A stretch of 64,000 nucleotides of DNA, taken from assembly GCA_030710605.1 (NCBI GenBank), contig CP092886.1:56201956-56265955 (forward strand). Direction: 5' to 3'. Shown here piece by piece: positions 48,965 through 59,092 of the stretch. The translations under genes and the position numbers were made by a program. This DNA is from Cordylochernes scorpioides (taxonomy: Eukaryota > Arthropoda > Arachnida > Pseudoscorpiones > Chernetidae). Positions within the stretch are counted from its first letter, which is position 1; each line of letters starts with the position of its first letter. The notes under the pieces were generated by a model that ran no database searches, was not told where the DNA came from, and saw only the letters and a list, made by a program, of their open reading frames with translations.

Positions 48965-51056
48965 AGATTATGTGTAATGTCTGTGAGATAAGTATTAATT
49001 ATTATGAGTAAGCTTATTATAGATATGTGAGGATAGTATTTTCATTATTATGTATATAGGCCTTTTATATATATATAACTGCTATGTAAGAGAAATATTT
49101 ATTTTTATGTGTAGGGGTATACCAGCTATATGAGGGAGGTATTTATTATTATTTTTAGGCATATAACCGCGATATGTGAAGAAAGTATTAATTTTATGTA
49201 TAGGTTTATGACGACTATATACGAGGGAGGTATTTATTATTGGGTATATATATAACCGATATGTGCGGATAGTATTAATTTTATGTATAGGTTTATAACG
49301 GCTATATATGAGGGGGTATTTATTATTGTGTGTATATATATAACCGATATGTGCGGATAGTATTAATTTTATGTATAGGTTTATAACGGCTATATACGAG
49401 GGAGGTATTTGTTATTGTGTGTATATATATAATATAACCGAAATATGTGTCAGAGAGGTAATTATATTTAAGTGTGTAGGTTTATGGCAGCTAAGTGAGA
49501 GTGGTATTTATATTTAAGTGTGTAGGTTTATAGCAGCTATATGAGGGAGGTATTTATTATTTTTTTAGGCATATAACCGCGATATGTGAAGAAAGTATTA
49601 ATTTTATGTATAGCTTTATGACGACTATATACGAGGGAGGTATTTATTATTGGGTGTATATATATAACCGGTATATGTGTGAGAGAGGTAATTATATATA
49701 AGTGTGTAGGTTTATAGCAGCTAAGTGAGAGTGGTATTTATATTTAAGTGTGTAGGTTTATAGCAGCTAAGTGAGAGTGGTATTTATATTTAAGTGTGTA
49801 GGTTTATAGCAGCTAAGTGAGAGAGGTAATTATATTTAAGTGTGGGTTTATAGCAGCTAAGTGAGAGTGGTATTTATATTTAAGTGTGTAGGTTTATAGC
49901 AGCTAAGTGAGAGAGGTGATTATATTTGAGTGTTTAGGTTTATAGCAACTATATGAGCGTGGTATTTATATTTAAGTGTGTAGGTTTATAGCAGCTAAGT
50001 GAGCGTGGTATTTATATTTAAGTGTGTATGTTTATAGCAGCTAAGTGAGCGTGGTATTTATATTTGAGTGTGTCGGTTTATAGCATATAAGTGAGAGAGG
50101 TAATTATATTTAAGTATGTAGGTTTATAGCAGCTCTCTATGTGAGCGTGGTATTTATATTTAAGTGTTTAGGTTTATAGCAGCTATGTGAGCGTGGTATT
50201 TATATTTAAGTGTGTAGGTTTTTAGCAGCTAAGTGAGCGTGGTATTTATATTTAAGTGTGTCGGTTTATAGCAGATAAGTGAGAGAGGTAATTATATTTA
50301 AGTGTGTAGGTTTATAGCAGCTATGTAAGCGTGGTATTTATATTTAAGTGTGTAGGTTTATAGCAGCTAAGTGAGAGAGGTATTTATATTTAAATGTGTA
50401 GGTTTATAGCAGCTCTAAGTGAGAGAGGTATTTATATTTAAGTATGTAGGTTTATAGCAGCTATGTGAGCGTGGTATTTATATTTAAGTGTGTATGTTTA
50501 TAGCAGCTAAGTGAGCGTGGTATTTATATTTGAGTGTGTCGGTTTATAGCAGATAAGTGAGAGAGGTAATTATATTTAAGTATGTAGGTTTATAGCAGCT
50601 CTCTATGTGAGCGTGGTATTTATATTTAAGTGTTTAGGTTTATAGCAACTATATGAGCGTGGTAATTATATTTAAGTGTGTAGGTTTATAGCAGCTATGT
50701 GAGCGTGGTATTTATATTTAAGTGTGTAGGTTTATAGCAGCTAAGTGAGCGTGGTATTTATATTTAAGTGTGTCGGTTTATAGCAGATAAGTGAGAGAGG
50801 TAATTATATTTAAGTGTGTAGGTTTATAGCAGCTATGTAAGCGTGGTATTTATATTTAAGTGTGTAGGTTTATAGCAGCTAAGTGAGCGTGGTATTTATA
50901 TTTAAGTGTGTAGGTTTATAGCAGCTATGTGAGCGTGGTATTTATATTTAAGTGTGTAGGTTTATAGCAGCTAAGTCAGAGAGGTATTTATATTTAAGTG
51001 TGTAGGTTTATAGCAGCTATGTGAGCGTGGTATTTATATTTAAGTGTGTAGGTTTA
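48965..51056. repeat. 46-bp tandem array, with a ~90-bp dimer-like leading part
   Basis: From ~49480 to 51056, GGTTTATAGCAGCTAAGTGA, GAGAGGTATTTATATTTAAG, TGTGTA repeats at 46 bp about 34 times, with GAGAG/GAGCG and CTAAG/CTATG variants. From 48965 to ~49480 the period is about 90 bp (GGTTTATAACGGCTATATAC, CGATATGTGCGGATAGTATT), as if two related 46-mers diverged. The array ends sharply at 51056. Confidence 0.95.
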
Positions 51057-51959
51057 CGGCGTGTGTATGGGAGCGAGAACGGTACCTACTAAATCGAGTT
51101 CTCCCCCAAGCAGGAGGGCAATCAAAGAAGTACTCCAGTTTAAACCAAACCTGGGAGTGTTGATTTCAAAATATTTTAAGCACGAACTCCATCTTCCTCC
51201 CGCTCCTCGCTCTCAACTTTTTTTAATTATCATCATCAGTTCCTCGCCACCGCCATTTTAAAAAGAACTTTCCCAGAGTGAGAGGGAGCACTTATAAATA
51301 TTAAACCAGATGGCAGCACTGGGGAAAGTTTTCTTCGGCCCCAATTGCAGAGTTGCCAGAGATTAAATTACGCAAATCTTGCGCCTTCCTAAAAATGAAA
51401 TGGCAACCTCCACTCTACCTGGCCGTTTGACATTTCCACTCCCTCAGTTAAAAATGGGTCTGAGGTTGTATTCCTAATTTCCCTTTAAGTCTGGACGCCA
51501 GTGCAAGGTCGTTAGTAGAATGGACATTTATAAGCTATGTATTCCCAATGATGATTCCTACGTTTCCTTGTGGCTTGAGTGGATTCTAAATAGAAATAAG
51601 GTCCTAATAAAAATCCCATTCGGCTCTGGAATTTTTGGCTCTATTAGAAATATTTATTAGTGTCATCGAATATATATTCGGTATACATTAGAATTGATGA
51701 GAAACATCGTGGCAAATTTGATAATCAGGTCTTTAGGGCTTCCTCTGCGGTAGGGAAGAGTCTCCGAATTGGTGAGAGAAACACAAGATTCTATAGCCAT
51801 AATAAATAACGGAAATTAATATATGGATAAAGATAATTTATCATAAAGAAAGCGAAGGTATTATTGTAGAAATGTAAAGTGAGCCTGTAGGTGCTCCTAT
51901 TTATTGTGGCCTGACTATAGAATTATTTGAGTTTCAAAGATCCGTATACAAGAGGACTA
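51057..51959. other. Unique-looking non-genic stretch
   Basis: Balanced composition at 51060-51660 between two tandem arrays, with no coding similarity I recognise; AT-rich after that. Confidence 0.5.
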
Positions 51960-52685
51960 CACAATTAGGAGAATTCAGAGATATATATTACGCTAATTAT
52001 TGGAATTCAGGAATATATATGGCACAAAATGTTGAAATTCGGGGATATATATTACAAAAATATATTGGCATAGCTCGGGGATATATAAAACACTAAATAT
52101 TGAAGAGAGAGATAGAGTTCAGGGATATATATTACACGAAATATTAGAGTTCAGGGATATATATTACATAAAAAAATATAGTTCTCAGGGATATATATTA
52201 CATAAAAAAATATAGTTCAGGGATATATATTACATTGAAAATTAGAGTTCAGGGATATATATTACACGATATATTAGAGTTCAGGGATATATATTACATA
52301 AAAAAATTAGAGTTCAGGGATATATATTACACGAAATATTAGAGTTCAGGGATATATATTACATAAAAATTGTAGTTCAGGGATATATATTACATTGAAA
52401 ATTAGAGTTCAGGGATATATATTACATGAAAATTAGAGTTCAGGGATATATATTACATTGAAAATTAGAGTTCAGGGATATGTATTGCATAAAAAATTAG
52501 AGTTCAGGGATATATATTACATTGAAAATTAGAGTTCAGGGATATATATTACATTGAAAATAGAGTTCAGGGATATATACTACACGAAATATTAGAGTTC
52601 AGGGATATATATTACACGAAATATTAGAGTTCAGGGATATATATTACATAAAAAATTAGAGTTCACGGATATATATTGCATTAAA
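51960..52685. repeat. ~32-bp tandem array, about 22 units
   Basis: AGTTCAGGGATATATATTAC followed by ACGAAATATTAG, ATAAAAAATTAG or ATTGAAAATTAG recurs every 30-33 bp. Early units (51960-52110) are diverged. Each unit holds the partly palindromic ATATATAT. Confidence 0.95.
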
Positions 52686-53317
52686 TGGATAAATAAAATT
52701 TGTTTGGTGAAGCGAGAGAGCCTATCCCATTGGATTTCCAAAACAATGCCAGCACATCCAAGGACGATGCACATCTCTATATCTGCCACTGAGAGAATCC
52801 AGTATCGCTGCACCTTACCTTACATGGTAGCTATAGAAGATGTTCATCTTGCAGGACAAGTATGCCAATGTTTGAAACAACCAAGGAGATTCGAAAATGT
52901 TCGATTACTTAGACAATATTTTCGATTCTTAATCATACAGTGAGCATCTAATAAATTTTAATGGCGATCAGATGTCCGAGGGAACTGTTAAAGTGTTTCC
53001 TTGTTCCCTCAACAAGATATGCTTTCTACTTTTGTGTAGGTATATTTATATATTTGACGACCTATGCCCTGTGACACACTCCTATCTCTTGCGACGTAGA
53101 GAAGAGCGGATCCTAGTTAGCGCCATTCCCTCGGAACACATCCCCATCCACAGGAGTACACTGATATCATTGTCTATGATTATTTCCTGGTTGAGAGAAT
53201 CAGAAAGACGAATATAGTCGGCATTAACCGTTTTTTAATTCATCATTATCATCCCTCCTAAGCTGAAAATTGATACGTTACTTTTTAATCGAAAATGATT
53301 AATGTTAGTGTTGGTTG
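52686..53317. other. Unique-looking non-genic stretch
   Basis: Several short ORFs, none recognised. The end (about 53193-53300, ACCGTTTTTTAATTCATCAT) is repeated in diverged form at 59205-59345. Confidence 0.5.
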
Positions 53318-53331
53318 ACACACACACACAC
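53318..53331. repeat. (AC)7 tract at the LINE 5' junction
   Basis: ACACACACACACAC directly precedes the LINE leader TCGAGCGTGCGGCCACGC. Confidence 0.95.
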
Positions 53332-53411
53332 TCGAGCGTGCGGCCACGCTTTCGCGAGCTCCGCCGTTTTCGCCTTTTGAGTGCGTGTAAAGGGCGCTTA
53401 GTCTGGCTAGT

Positions 53412-55059
53412 GTGATATTGGCAGAAAGCCCAGGATGTGCTGAAAAAGTGCCTGAAAGGCCCAGCATCCTGCTACCAACAGGCGAGGAATTATCGCCAAA
53501 AGAAATAAATATGAAGAAAACTAAAGAAATTTCTTCTGAAAATCAAAAGTATGCAAATTCGCCGGCAGGCGACATGCATGTAAATCCGGCCGCCGCGCGT
53601 GGTGACGTCACGGCGCCGAAGACTGCTGCTACGACCAGCGTAACTCCAGCCAGCCCGGCCTCGCTCAACTGGGCCGACAGCGAAATGGCCCAGGTGGACG
53701 CCAATGAAGGCTACACAGTCGTGAAGAGCAAGAAAAGGCGCCTCGTCTCACCGTCACCTGACCACGCCTCTAAACAGCCAAGCAGGCCTGCTGAGAAGCG
53801 CAGCGCCCAGAAGCAGAAGCGGCCAACAGAGCCGAGGTCAATGCCGCCCCAGGAAATCAAGGCGACACGCGCCAACATCGCCGACGCCAAGGCGAGGCAG
53901 ACCACTACCAACCACGAGAACTACGTCTTCGTGGAGCTGTGTCCAGACATCCCGGACTACTCCTACCTCCGGGCAATTGGCCACCTGCTCGGAGGGCCAG
54001 GGAAAATAAGCCAGTTCAACAGGATGAACGGCCACTATGTCGTGGGCCTCGCGAGCAAAGACCATGCGAGCCGTCTGGTGGAGGTGGGCCTGGATATCGA
54101 GGGCACCCACCTGAAGGTCTTCCCCTTCCGAAAAAGGGCAGAACGCATTACCATCGCAAATCTGCCCGGCTTCGTCGAGGACAGCGCCATCGTGGAGCCC
54201 CTGCGCAACTTCGGCACCGTGACCTCCATCGCCCCCATCATGATCAAGATGGGGGGAATACACCTTCAACGACGGCCGCCGGGAGGCGTTCATCCTGCTC
54301 CGCGAGGGCGTGAGGCTGGAGTCGCTGCCCACCCGTCTGACCATTAAGTCCAAGGGAGACACCCTGTCAGCCTTCCTCTCCTTTGGCATCAAGTGTTCCA
54401 AGTGCGGTAAGCAGGGCCACCGCAGAGCCAACTGCCCAGCGCTTGCCAGGCAAGGGAACAGCAGCCCCAGGCAAGCAGCGTCTCCCACCGACGCAAGGCC
54501 CCTCCCCCCTCTTCCTCCTCCTCCTCAGCAGCCAAGGAGGCCGACACCTGCGCCCGCAACACCGGCGTCCCCTGTCCAACCAGTGAAGACTTCAACTGAG
54601 GCTCCAGTGACCCCCTCGGCGCCCCATCCTGCCGAACCGAGGGATCTTGCCCAGCCCGCCCCTGTCGCCCTCCCTGCTCCTCTGGCTGCCCCGCGGCCCC
54701 CCGAGCCCGAGACCTTTCCGCTCGACATTGAGATGTCGGAGGAGGAGCTGACCTCAACTCCCTCCGCGTCTCCCCGAGGAAAACCCGCATTCGTCCAGCT
54801 GCAGGAGCACCTCAAGCAGTCCCCCAACCTCTCCATCGACTGGGACGGGCTGCCCGGTATAGACCGCGAGGACGCACAGCGGCTACTCACCTCTAAAGGA
54901 AAAATGGAGAAGCGAGTGGCCTCGCTGTCAAAAGCACAGGTCGCCGCCCTCGACCAGGTGGCCGAAACCATCAAGGCCTCGATCCCAGATTCCAACCACA
55001 CCATCCGCAAGACCCTCCAGAAGACCAAGGGGGTGCTGCATAAGGGACGGCAACAATGA
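53412..55059 (+). pseudogene. ORF1 (gag-like) of LINE copy 2, start lost and frameshifted
   Basis: RNA-binding ORF1 protein. Where copy 1 has its ATG, this copy has GTAAAGGGCGC and an in-frame TAG; the first ATG in frame is at 53511, about 30 residues late. The frame then runs through an Ala/Pro/Lys-rich segment and a folded-looking middle (YVFVELCPDIPDYSYL, GGPGKISQFNRMNGHYVVGL). A run of six G at 54251-54256 shifts the frame by one base relative to copy 1 and leads to a stop at 54347. The second frame carries REAFILLREG, the knuckle CSKCGKQGHRRANC (54394-54435), a long Pro-rich linker and a basic C-terminus, and ends at TGA 55057-55059, overlapping the ORF2 ATG. The G6 error could be a sequencing artefact; the lost start looks real. 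Confidence 0.88.
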
Positions 55060-58000
55060 GCTACCGTCTCGCCAGCATCAACGCGCGAGGGCTCGCCACT
55101 CGGGGGAGGAGCCTTGCCCTTTGTCATCTCCTTAGGCAACATCACGTGGACATCGCGTTTGTCCAGGAGACAAACGCATTTCATCTCGGCAGCGGCCAAG
55201 ACCTCTGCCTCGGCTACAACGCTGTTATATTGGCCCATCCCGTAGCCATCTCGGGATCCGGACTCGCCTGCGTCTTCGGACCAGGCGTAGCCGTGCTACA
55301 ACAGCGTATCCTGTGGCCGGGCCACATCGCCTTGGCAACAATAGATGTCCACGGCGAGGAGATGACGGCCATCGCCGTTCATCTGGCGCATGAACCCCGG
55401 GAGAGAAACCGACAACTGGAGCTCCTGGCGGCGACAGCGGCACAGGAAGAGGAGGGGGCCTGTTGGATCATCGGCGACTTTAACATCAGGGATCGGGGCC
55501 CCTCATCATCATTATCATCGGATGCCCTCGCCGCTCTTCTGGACCTGGCCGCGCTGGTCGACGTGGCCACCCAGTTCGACGCCGCCCACCTGCCCACCAG
55601 AGTCTCCATGCATGGCGACCAAGTCGAATCCAAACGCCTGGACCGGATCCTCGTCCCTGCTGGAGTCCTGGATCGCGTGTCCATCTACGCGACCAGCCAC
55701 TACCACCTCTCGGACCACCGCCTCGTGCTGCTCCAGGTGGGCCCGCCCACCACCGCCCACTCCTCCCCCACCCAGCCTCGCTTGGCCGCGATGCTCCGCT
55801 CGGGCCTCGTTCTCGAACATCTGGCTGGTTACATCCGGGAGCTCGAGGAAGACACGGCGCACGATGACGACGATGGGACCATCTGGGATAGGTGGACCAC
55901 CATCAAGGCGGGACTGCTGGCGGAGGCCAGATCCCTGCACGACCCACGCCACGCTGCCAGCGACAGCTACGTCTACAGGGCGAGACGTTACATCGCGGCG
56001 CAGCTCGAAGCCTCCTCCATCCGGGCCGACTACCCTTCGCTGCCGGACCTAGCACGCGCCATCCGCCTCCGACGCCCGGTCAGCGTCATCAGGGACGAGC
56101 AGGATAACATCATCGAGGGCCCCGAGCTTCGGCGGAGGGCGTTCGCGACCTTCCAGCCCCGCTTCGCCCGTCCCACCAGCGATCCAGCTGCGGGAGCTGC
56201 CTTCATCGCCAGCAGCGCGCCCACCACCACCCGCGAGCTGAGTGAGGAGGACCCGCTCCACCGGCCGGACATCAGCCCCAGCGAGATCGCCAACGCCATC
56301 GAGCACCTCCCTCGCGGAAAGGCCCCCGGCTGGGACGGCTTGCCGTGCGAGCTCCTCGTCGCCTTCAGCGAGGACTTCTTCGCGGAAGCTCTGGCCCGGG
56401 TGTTCGCGGCATCACGGCTCCGCGGTGCCCTGCCTCCGTCGACGCGGCGCAGCTCCATCTGCCTCGTGCCCAAGGCCCGCGGAGGTCGCGGCCTTGACGG
56501 CTACAGGCCCGTCGCGCTGCCCTCGGCCGACTACAGGGTCCTGGCCGCCATCCTTCACCGGCGCCTCAAGCCCCACCTGCGGACCCTTGTGCCGGAATGC
56601 CAGACTTACGCCGTCCCCGGGAGGTCCCCGTCATCGAACATCGCCATGGTGACGGACGCCGTCGAGGAGGCCACCGCCCTGGGCTCGCCGCTGGCCGTCA
56701 TGGGCGTAGACCTGGAGTCCGCCTTTGACTCACTAGACCGCGGCTTCTTGGAGTCCCTGCTAACGTCCCTCCGCCTCCCGCCGGCCTTCAGGGCCTGGAT
56801 TAACATCCTCTACGCCGGGGCGGACGCCACCATCCGGGCCGGAGGCTTCTACACCACCGCCTTCCCCCTCCTCAACGGCCTAAGACAGGGTTGCGCCGTG
56901 AGTGCCGCACTCTTCAGCATCGCCACGGGGCCGCTACTACGTCGCCTGGAGTTGACCCTCGGCGTGGGCAATGTCACCGCCTACGCCGACGACATCGTCC
57001 TCCTGTTCCATCGCGACGAGGACTTCGAGCGGGTGGCGACTGTCTTCGAAGACTATAAGCAGGCCTCCGGAGTTGGCGTGAACCTCCGGAAGAGCGCTGG
57101 CCTCTGGTGCTGCGCCTGGCGCAACCGCGGCGACTCCCCTCTCGGCGCCTCCTGGTCGACCACCTCCATCAGGATCCTCGGGCTCGACATCGCCCCCAGG
57201 AGCACCGTCGCCCACCGGGAGCAGCATCTCCTGGCCCTCCTGGCCCTCGTCGGACGAGCAAGAGCGGCGAACACGCTGGTGGGCTCTGTCATCCAGCACC
57301 ACCTGCATGGCTACCTACCATCACCCCCGACCATCGCCAAGCTGCAGGCCCGACTGGCGAGATTCGTCTGGGGACAGGACCACACGGCGTGGCTTCCCGC
57401 CGATGTCATGGCGAGGCCAGTTGCCATCGGAGGCCTCGGCCTCCTCGACCTCGCGACCCAGCTCCAGCTCGCCTGCCTCAAGGGGGTGCAGGTCGCGCTC
57501 CGCGGGGGCAGAAATGCCTTCAGCTGGCTGGTCGGCGGCAATAGCGGGGAAGCCTGGATCCACCCTCCACCGGACGGCACCCGTCTCCAGCCCCGCCGTC
57601 TCCGGTTGCTGAAGCTATGGGAGGAGGCCTCCAACATCCTGGGCCTCAACCACCGGGCGGTCCCCACGGCTCAGCTGCTGGACCTCCCCATCATCGGCGG
57701 CTGCCGGTTCCTCCGCCCTCCCGACCTCCTGGCCCCCGCCCGCTGGAGCGGAGCCCGAGTCCGGGACCTCATCGAGGAGGAACACCTCATCGCCCGCCCT
57801 ACGCGCTCGGCCCTGGCTGACGCCGCGGCCCTGGGCGCCTTCTGTCGGAAGCTGACCTCCGAGAACGCCGTGGGCTTCGGGGCGGAGTCCACGCCTTCAT
57901 CCAGTTCCCTTGCTGCGGCCGTGGTGCTGCGTGGGACGGCTACGCCGTTCCTCAACGGCCTCACGACCCGCTCGGCCCGACGGGCCCTGGATCGTCCGCG

Positions 58001-58481
58001 CCTCGCCGCCACGCCCATCTCCAGATTCCTGGCGAGATGGACGCCCACCATCAATCCACCATCCAGGATCGACTGGGCCTCGCTGCGGCGCTGCGCCTAT
58101 TCGGGTCACGAGGCCGACGCAGCTCTCAAGCTAGCCCTCCACGCCCTGCCCCATCCGGCCCATCTTGCCTCGGTCGGCCCCTCCTGTCCTGCATGCGGGT
58201 CCATCGACCGCTCCCTCGGCCACCGTTACTGGTGCTGCCGCTCCATCAGGCCTCTCATCAGAGAGGCCTTCAACATCATAGGGCGGCCCCCTGACCTGCA
58301 GGCTTGGATCTTCGGCGGGTCCGGCCTTGAGGACGACGTCCTTTCCATCCTGGCGTCGGCAAAGTTGCGAATCTATCGCTACTTTGTCCAGGTTGGGCTC
58401 GGAGAAGCGGTGGAGGACCCCCTCATCGCCTGGTCCAGGACCCTCCAGCGCCGAGGTCTCCTACCTTTGTCCCTCTTGTAA
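55056..58481 (+). CDS. ORF2: AP endonuclease and reverse transcriptase of LINE copy 2
   Basis: An intact 1141-residue protein that would nick target DNA and reverse-transcribe element RNA on the nick. Endonuclease (about 1-228): SINARG with Asn9, VQET with Glu38, IIGDFN with Asp141 and Asn143, RLDRILV at 193-199, and LSDHRL with Asp/His at 219-220, all expected catalytic positions. Reverse transcriptase (about 400-720): RGKAPGWDGLP (419-429), GYRPVALPS, VMGVDLESAFD (Asp551), GLRQGCAVS (607-615) and AYADD (641-645), the active-site box. A C-terminal CPACGSIDRSLGHRYWC (C-X2-C-X8-H-X3-C, from residue 1044) is the usual cysteine-histidine motif. The start ATG overlaps the ORF1 stop (ATGA), so translation by termination-reinitiation is likely. 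No stop or frameshift is seen, so the enzyme may be active even though ORF1 is not. GC-rich codon use contrasts with the neighbourhood. Confidence 0.96.
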   Translation: MSYRLASINARGLATRGRSLALCHLLRQHHVDIAFVQETNAFHLGSGQDLCLGYNAVILAHPVAISGSGLACVFGPGVAVLQQRILWPGHIALATIDVHGEEMTAIAVHLAHEPRERNRQLELLAATAAQEEEGACWIIGDFNIRDRGPSSSLSSDALAALLDLAALVDVATQFDAAHLPTRVSMHGDQVESKRLDRILVPAGVLDRVSIYATSHYHLSDHRLVLLQVGPPTTAHSSPTQPRLAAMLRSGLVLEHLAGYIRELEEDTAHDDDDGTIWDRWTTIKAGLLAEARSLHDPRHAASDSYVYRARRYIAAQLEASSIRADYPSLPDLARAIRLRRPVSVIRDEQDNIIEGPELRRRAFATFQPRFARPTSDPAAGAAFIASSAPTTTRELSEEDPLHRPDISPSEIANAIEHLPRGKAPGWDGLPCELLVAFSEDFFAEALARVFAASRLRGALPPSTRRSSICLVPKARGGRGLDGYRPVALPSADYRVLAAILHRRLKPHLRTLVPECQTYAVPGRSPSSNIAMVTDAVEEATALGSPLAVMGVDLESAFDSLDRGFLESLLTSLRLPPAFRAWINILYAGADATIRAGGFYTTAFPLLNGLRQGCAVSAALFSIATGPLLRRLELTLGVGNVTAYADDIVLLFHRDEDFERVATVFEDYKQASGVGVNLRKSAGLWCCAWRNRGDSPLGASWSTTSIRILGLDIAPRSTVAHREQHLLALLALVGRARAANTLVGSVIQHHLHGYLPSPPTIAKLQARLARFVWGQDHTAWLPADVMARPVAIGGLGLLDLATQLQLACLKGVQVALRGGRNAFSWLVGGNSGEAWIHPPPDGTRLQPRRLRLLKLWEEASNILGLNHRAVPTAQLLDLPIIGGCRFLRPPDLLAPARWSGARVRDLIEEEHLIARPTRSALADAAALGAFCRKLTSENAVGFGAESTPSSSSLAAAVVLRGTATPFLNGLTTRSARRALDRPRLAATPISRFLARWTPTINPPSRIDWASLRRCAYSGHEADAALKLALHALPHPAHLASVGPSCPACGSIDRSLGHRYWCCRSIRPLIREAFNIIGRPPDLQAWIFGGSGLEDDVLSILASAKLRIYRYFVQVGLGEAVEDPLIAWSRTLQRRGLLPLSLL

Positions 58482-58603
58482 ATTTGTTTCATTTATGTAT
58501 ATATTCAATTTTCTATGTATATATTTTCTTCTCTTCCTCTCTCTCTCATGTGAGATGTAACATTGTCTAAGATGACAATAAATAATTTTTAATTGTCAAT
58601 TGT

Positions 58604-58621
58604 CACACACACACACACACA
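58604..58621. repeat. (CA)9 tract at the LINE 3' end
   Basis: CACACACACACACACACA follows AATTGTCAATTGT, the last LINE sequence. It mirrors the (AC)7 at the 5' junction. Confidence 0.95.
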
Positions 58622-58658
58622 AAGAATAACTTCCGTGGGTACAAAGGATCTTTAAGAC

Positions 58659-58664
58659 TTTATT
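58659..58664 (-). terminator. Polyadenylation signal of the LTR-like segment
   Basis: AATAAA on the minus strand (TTAAATAAAGTC), about 270 nt downstream of the TATA box. Confidence 0.55.
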
Positions 58665-58790
58665 TAAGCCTAATCGATAAAATAATTAGAAAAGAGCGCA
58701 AAAATGAAACAACAATAAAGAAAACAGCAGTTACAAACTCGCCAACAGCAGCACGGTGAGGGAAAGCAGGAGCAGAACAGGAGACAGAAG

Positions 58791-58820
58791 TTCGTAGAAC
58801 CTTCTAGAATCTTCCAAGAA
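58791..58820. promoter_or_regulatory. Heat-shock element cluster, downstream
   Basis: The plus strand reads TTCgtaGAAccTTCtaGAA followed by tcTTCcaaGAA: four consecutive alternating 5-bp GAA/TTC units with perfect spacing (GAA 58797, TTC 58802, GAA 58807, TTC 58812) and extra units at each side offset by one base. Unusually, it lies in the predicted transcribed part. Confidence 0.8.
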
Positions 58821-58930
58821 GTACACCAGCGTCGGCGGTAAGCAGCATTCCGACCTCTTGAGACAGCAGCTTGCTTGGAGTACACCACGTAGCTTCGTTC
58901 TTCGACCTCTCCTGCACGAGTTCCTCATCC

Positions 58931-58940
58931 CTATATATAC
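58931..58940 (-). promoter_or_regulatory. TATA box
   Basis: GTATATATAG on the minus strand, 38 bp downstream of the nearer inverted CCAAT box and ~120 bp downstream of the upstream heat-shock element. Confidence 0.65.
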
Positions 58941-58977
58941 CGGAGTAGATCTTTCCAGAACGGTCATGGTTGGTTAG

Positions 58978-59032
58978 CCAATCACAAAGCCGCCAGGCTT
59001 GAGCATTGCGCAATCGCTACTGATTGGCCAAT
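58978..59032 (-). promoter_or_regulatory. CCAAT boxes
   Basis: CCAAT at 58978-58982 and the palindromic ATTGGCCAAT at 59023-59032 give three NF-Y-type sites between the heat-shock element and the TATA box. Confidence 0.6.
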
Positions 59033-59058
59033 CCGTTGTTCTCCGATTTTTCTACATT

Positions 59059-59092
59059 TTTCTAGAACGTTCTAAAACATTCTCTTCTGGAA
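59059..59092. promoter_or_regulatory. Heat-shock element cluster, upstream
   Basis: TTCtaGAAcgTTCtaAAAcaTTC: three perfect consecutive units, a fourth with one mismatch, a fifth perfect, followed by TTCtgGAA. This is the binding pattern of heat-shock factor trimers. It lies ~120-150 bp upstream of the TATA box on the minus strand. Confidence 0.8.

Larger units (their letters stand above)
53332..58603 (+). mobile_element. Non-LTR retrotransposon (LINE), copy 2, nearly full length
   Basis: A 5.27-kb GC-rich element in AT-rich surroundings: a short GC-rich leader shared with copy 1, ORF1 with a CCHC knuckle, ORF2 with AP-type endonuclease and reverse transcriptase, a ~120-bp 3' UTR with AATAAA at 58578 and TTAATTGTCAATTGTC, then (CA)n. 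It has no LTRs. The RT sequence (IRAGG..GLRQGCAVS, AYADD) and the single-knuckle ORF1 remind me of the L1/Tx1 group more than the R1 group, but I cannot place the clade without a tree. The 5' end being present means it was not truncated on insertion. Confidence 0.95.

Noticed and set aside
54367-58109. Minus-strand and alternate-frame ORFs across the LINE
   Set aside because: Shadows of GC-rich ORF1/ORF2 coding sequence; none has recognisable domains.
58670-59013. Cys/Leu-rich minus-strand ORFs in the heat-shock-type segment
   Set aside because: Several frames are open across promoter-like DNA and none starts consistently after the TATA box; treated as non-coding LTR sequence.
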